From Verrucomicrobiota bacterium (GTDB lineage: Bacteria > Verrucomicrobiota > Verrucomicrobiia > Opitutales > Opitutaceae), in NCBI GenBank assembly GCA_028293545.1, contig JAQGOP010000007.1:62001-126000 (forward strand): a stretch of DNA of 64,000 nt. The letters run 5' to 3'. Below the pieces are notes generated by a model. It did no database searches. It was not told the origin of the DNA and saw nothing but the letters and a program-made list of their open reading frames with translations. Positions 62,979 through 64,000 of this stretch are shown in pieces (the first letter of the stretch is position 1; the number at the start of each line of letters is the position of its first letter). The position numbers and the translations under genes were made by a program.

Positions 62979-64000
62979 ATGAAAACGGCGAAACCATCCC
63001 GAGTGTCGGCAGCGCGCGCGAAACGACTCAGTCGTTCCGCGCCGGTCATCGACCGTTCGCCGCTGCCGATGCTCGAGGTGGAGGGCCCGCGGCATATCAC
63101 CAGTTTCGTCAACGCCGCCTTCTGCCGGCTGGTGGGAAAGAAACGCAGCGAGATGATTGGGCAGCCATTCGCCAAGATCGTGACCAACGGCGCCAGCTGC
63201 GTTCCGCTGCTCAACCGGGTCTACGCCACGGGCAAGCACGAGACTCACTCCCAGGCCGACGATTCCCGGTCCAATCGAACCTACTGGCTGTATTCGATGT
63301 GGCCGGCGCTCGATGCGAAGGATCGGCCGGAGCGGGTCGTCATCCAGCTTTCCCGCTCGGCTCACGCGCACCAGAATATTGCGGAAATGAATGAGGCGCT
63401 GCTCTTGTCGGGATTGCGGCAGCACGAACTCCGGGTCCAAGCCGAGGAGTCCAACGCGCGCTCGCAGCACGAGATCGCGCAGGGCAAGGTCACGGAAGGC
63501 GCACTGCAGGACGCCAACGACGAGTTGCACCGCGCCCGCGGGATCGCGGAGCGTGCGAGCAAGGCCAAGGACGATTTCCTCGCGGCGCTGTCGCATGAAC
63601 TCCGTACGCCGCTGACCCCGGTGCTGCTTTCCGCCGCGGCCCTGCGCGAGGACCTGCGCCTGCCGGCCGACGTCCGGACCCAACTGGGCATGATGGAACG
63701 CAACATCGCACTCGAGGCGCGGCTGATCGATGACCTGTTGGACCTGACCAAGATCACGCACGGGAAACTCACCCTCCGTTCCGAACCTTGCGACGCGCAC
63801 TCGCTGATTGGGATGGCGATCGAGATCGTCCGCGAAGACGCGCGCGACAAGCAGATCTCGATCGAGCGGAACTTCACCGCGATCCGGAGCGGGCTGATCG
63901 CGGATCCCGCGCGCTTCCAACAGGTGATCTGGAACCTGTTGCGGAACGCCGTGAAGTTCACCCCGTCCGGCGGCAAGATTTCCGTGCGCACCGTGGAGGA
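62979..64000 (+). CDS. PAS-domain sensor histidine kinase, cut by window end
   Basis: At least 340 residues; no stop before the window edge. Residues about 25-130 resemble a PAS domain (FVNAAFCRLVGKKRSEMIGQ), followed by a coiled coil (135-200), HisKA dimerisation domain with phospho-acceptor His206 in FLAALSHELRTPLTP, and the start of the HATPase domain with the N-box NLLRNAVKFTPSGGKI. The motif pattern is common in hybrid kinases, so a receiver domain may follow. It begins 6 bases after the KaiC-like gene and is probably co-transcribed, suggesting KaiC input to two-component signalling. Confidence 0.9.
   Translation, partial: MKTAKPSRVSAARAKRLSRSAPVIDRSPLPMLEVEGPRHITSFVNAAFCRLVGKKRSEMIGQPFAKIVTNGASCVPLLNRVYATGKHETHSQADDSRSNRTYWLYSMWPALDAKDRPERVVIQLSRSAHAHQNIAEMNEALLLSGLRQHELRVQAEESNARSQHEIAQGKVTEGALQDANDELHRARGIAERASKAKDDFLAALSHELRTPLTPVLLSAAALREDLRLPADVRTQLGMMERNIALEARLIDDLLDLTKITHGKLTLRSEPCDAHSLIGMAIEIVREDARDKQISIERNFTAIRSGLIADPARFQQVIWNLLRNAVKFTPSGGKISVRTVE

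Overview
The window is GC-rich DNA, very probably from a Verrucomicrobiota bacterium of the Opitutaceae type. This rests on several things seen together: a PEP-CTERM surface protein with T5SS/PEP-CTERM-type repeats, a huge Ig-like surface protein with the duplicated C-terminal module common in that group, TonB receptors, a sulfatase and several glycoside hydrolases, GxxExxY and DUF2934 genes, and a Pup/UBact-proteasome locus in a Gram-negative context. No rRNA, phage or CRISPR array is visible. There is one tRNA, tRNA-Arg(UCG), at 6515-6591.

Layout. 0.2-6 kb: a membrane Ser/Thr kinase with an extracellular FGE-sulfatase (SUMF1) domain, an FHA-nucleotide cyclase, a truncated FecR-like protein and a large MscS channel. 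6-11.5 kb: tRNA, small membrane and SnoaL genes, an amidohydrolase broken by a small deletion, a Rieske protein whose C-terminus is repeat-derived, and two unknown genes. 11.7-15.8 kb: GH29-like and GH36 glycosidases. 16-27 kb: envelope proteins (PEP-CTERM, TonB receptor, Ig-like protein) and a GxxExxY gene inside an inverted repeat. 27.4-33.7 kb: arc/mpa - dop - pup(UBact) - prcB - prcA - pafA, a complete pupylation and proteasome operon in the actinobacterial order. 33.8-44.4 kb: NHL/cupin protein, sulfatase, small membrane genes, VOC protein, response regulator, GNAT enzyme and the NAD operon nadA-nadC-nadB. 44.5-55.8 kb: a carbohydrate locus with an esterase, GH39, LacI regulator, TonB receptor, asparaginase-like protein, D-2-hydroxyacid dehydrogenase and a six-hairpin glycosidase. 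The same 14-bp palindrome lies in the lacI/TonB divergent promoter and before the dehydrogenase. 56-60.6 kb: PAP2 phosphatase, then ackA-xfp (acetyl-phosphate branch). 60.9-64 kb: unknown gene, KaiC-like double ATPase and a PAS histidine kinase cut by the window end.

Three themes stand out. First, the Pup/UBact-proteasome operon, including a 59-residue modifier gene ending in RTGQ and an ATPase that lacks the QYL-type C-terminal tail. Second, at least six families of intergenic inverted repeats nested in one another; one family supplies the TAG stop codon of five genes, and another flanks the GxxExxY nuclease-like gene. Third, a predicted LacI operator linking two transcription units about 5 kb apart.
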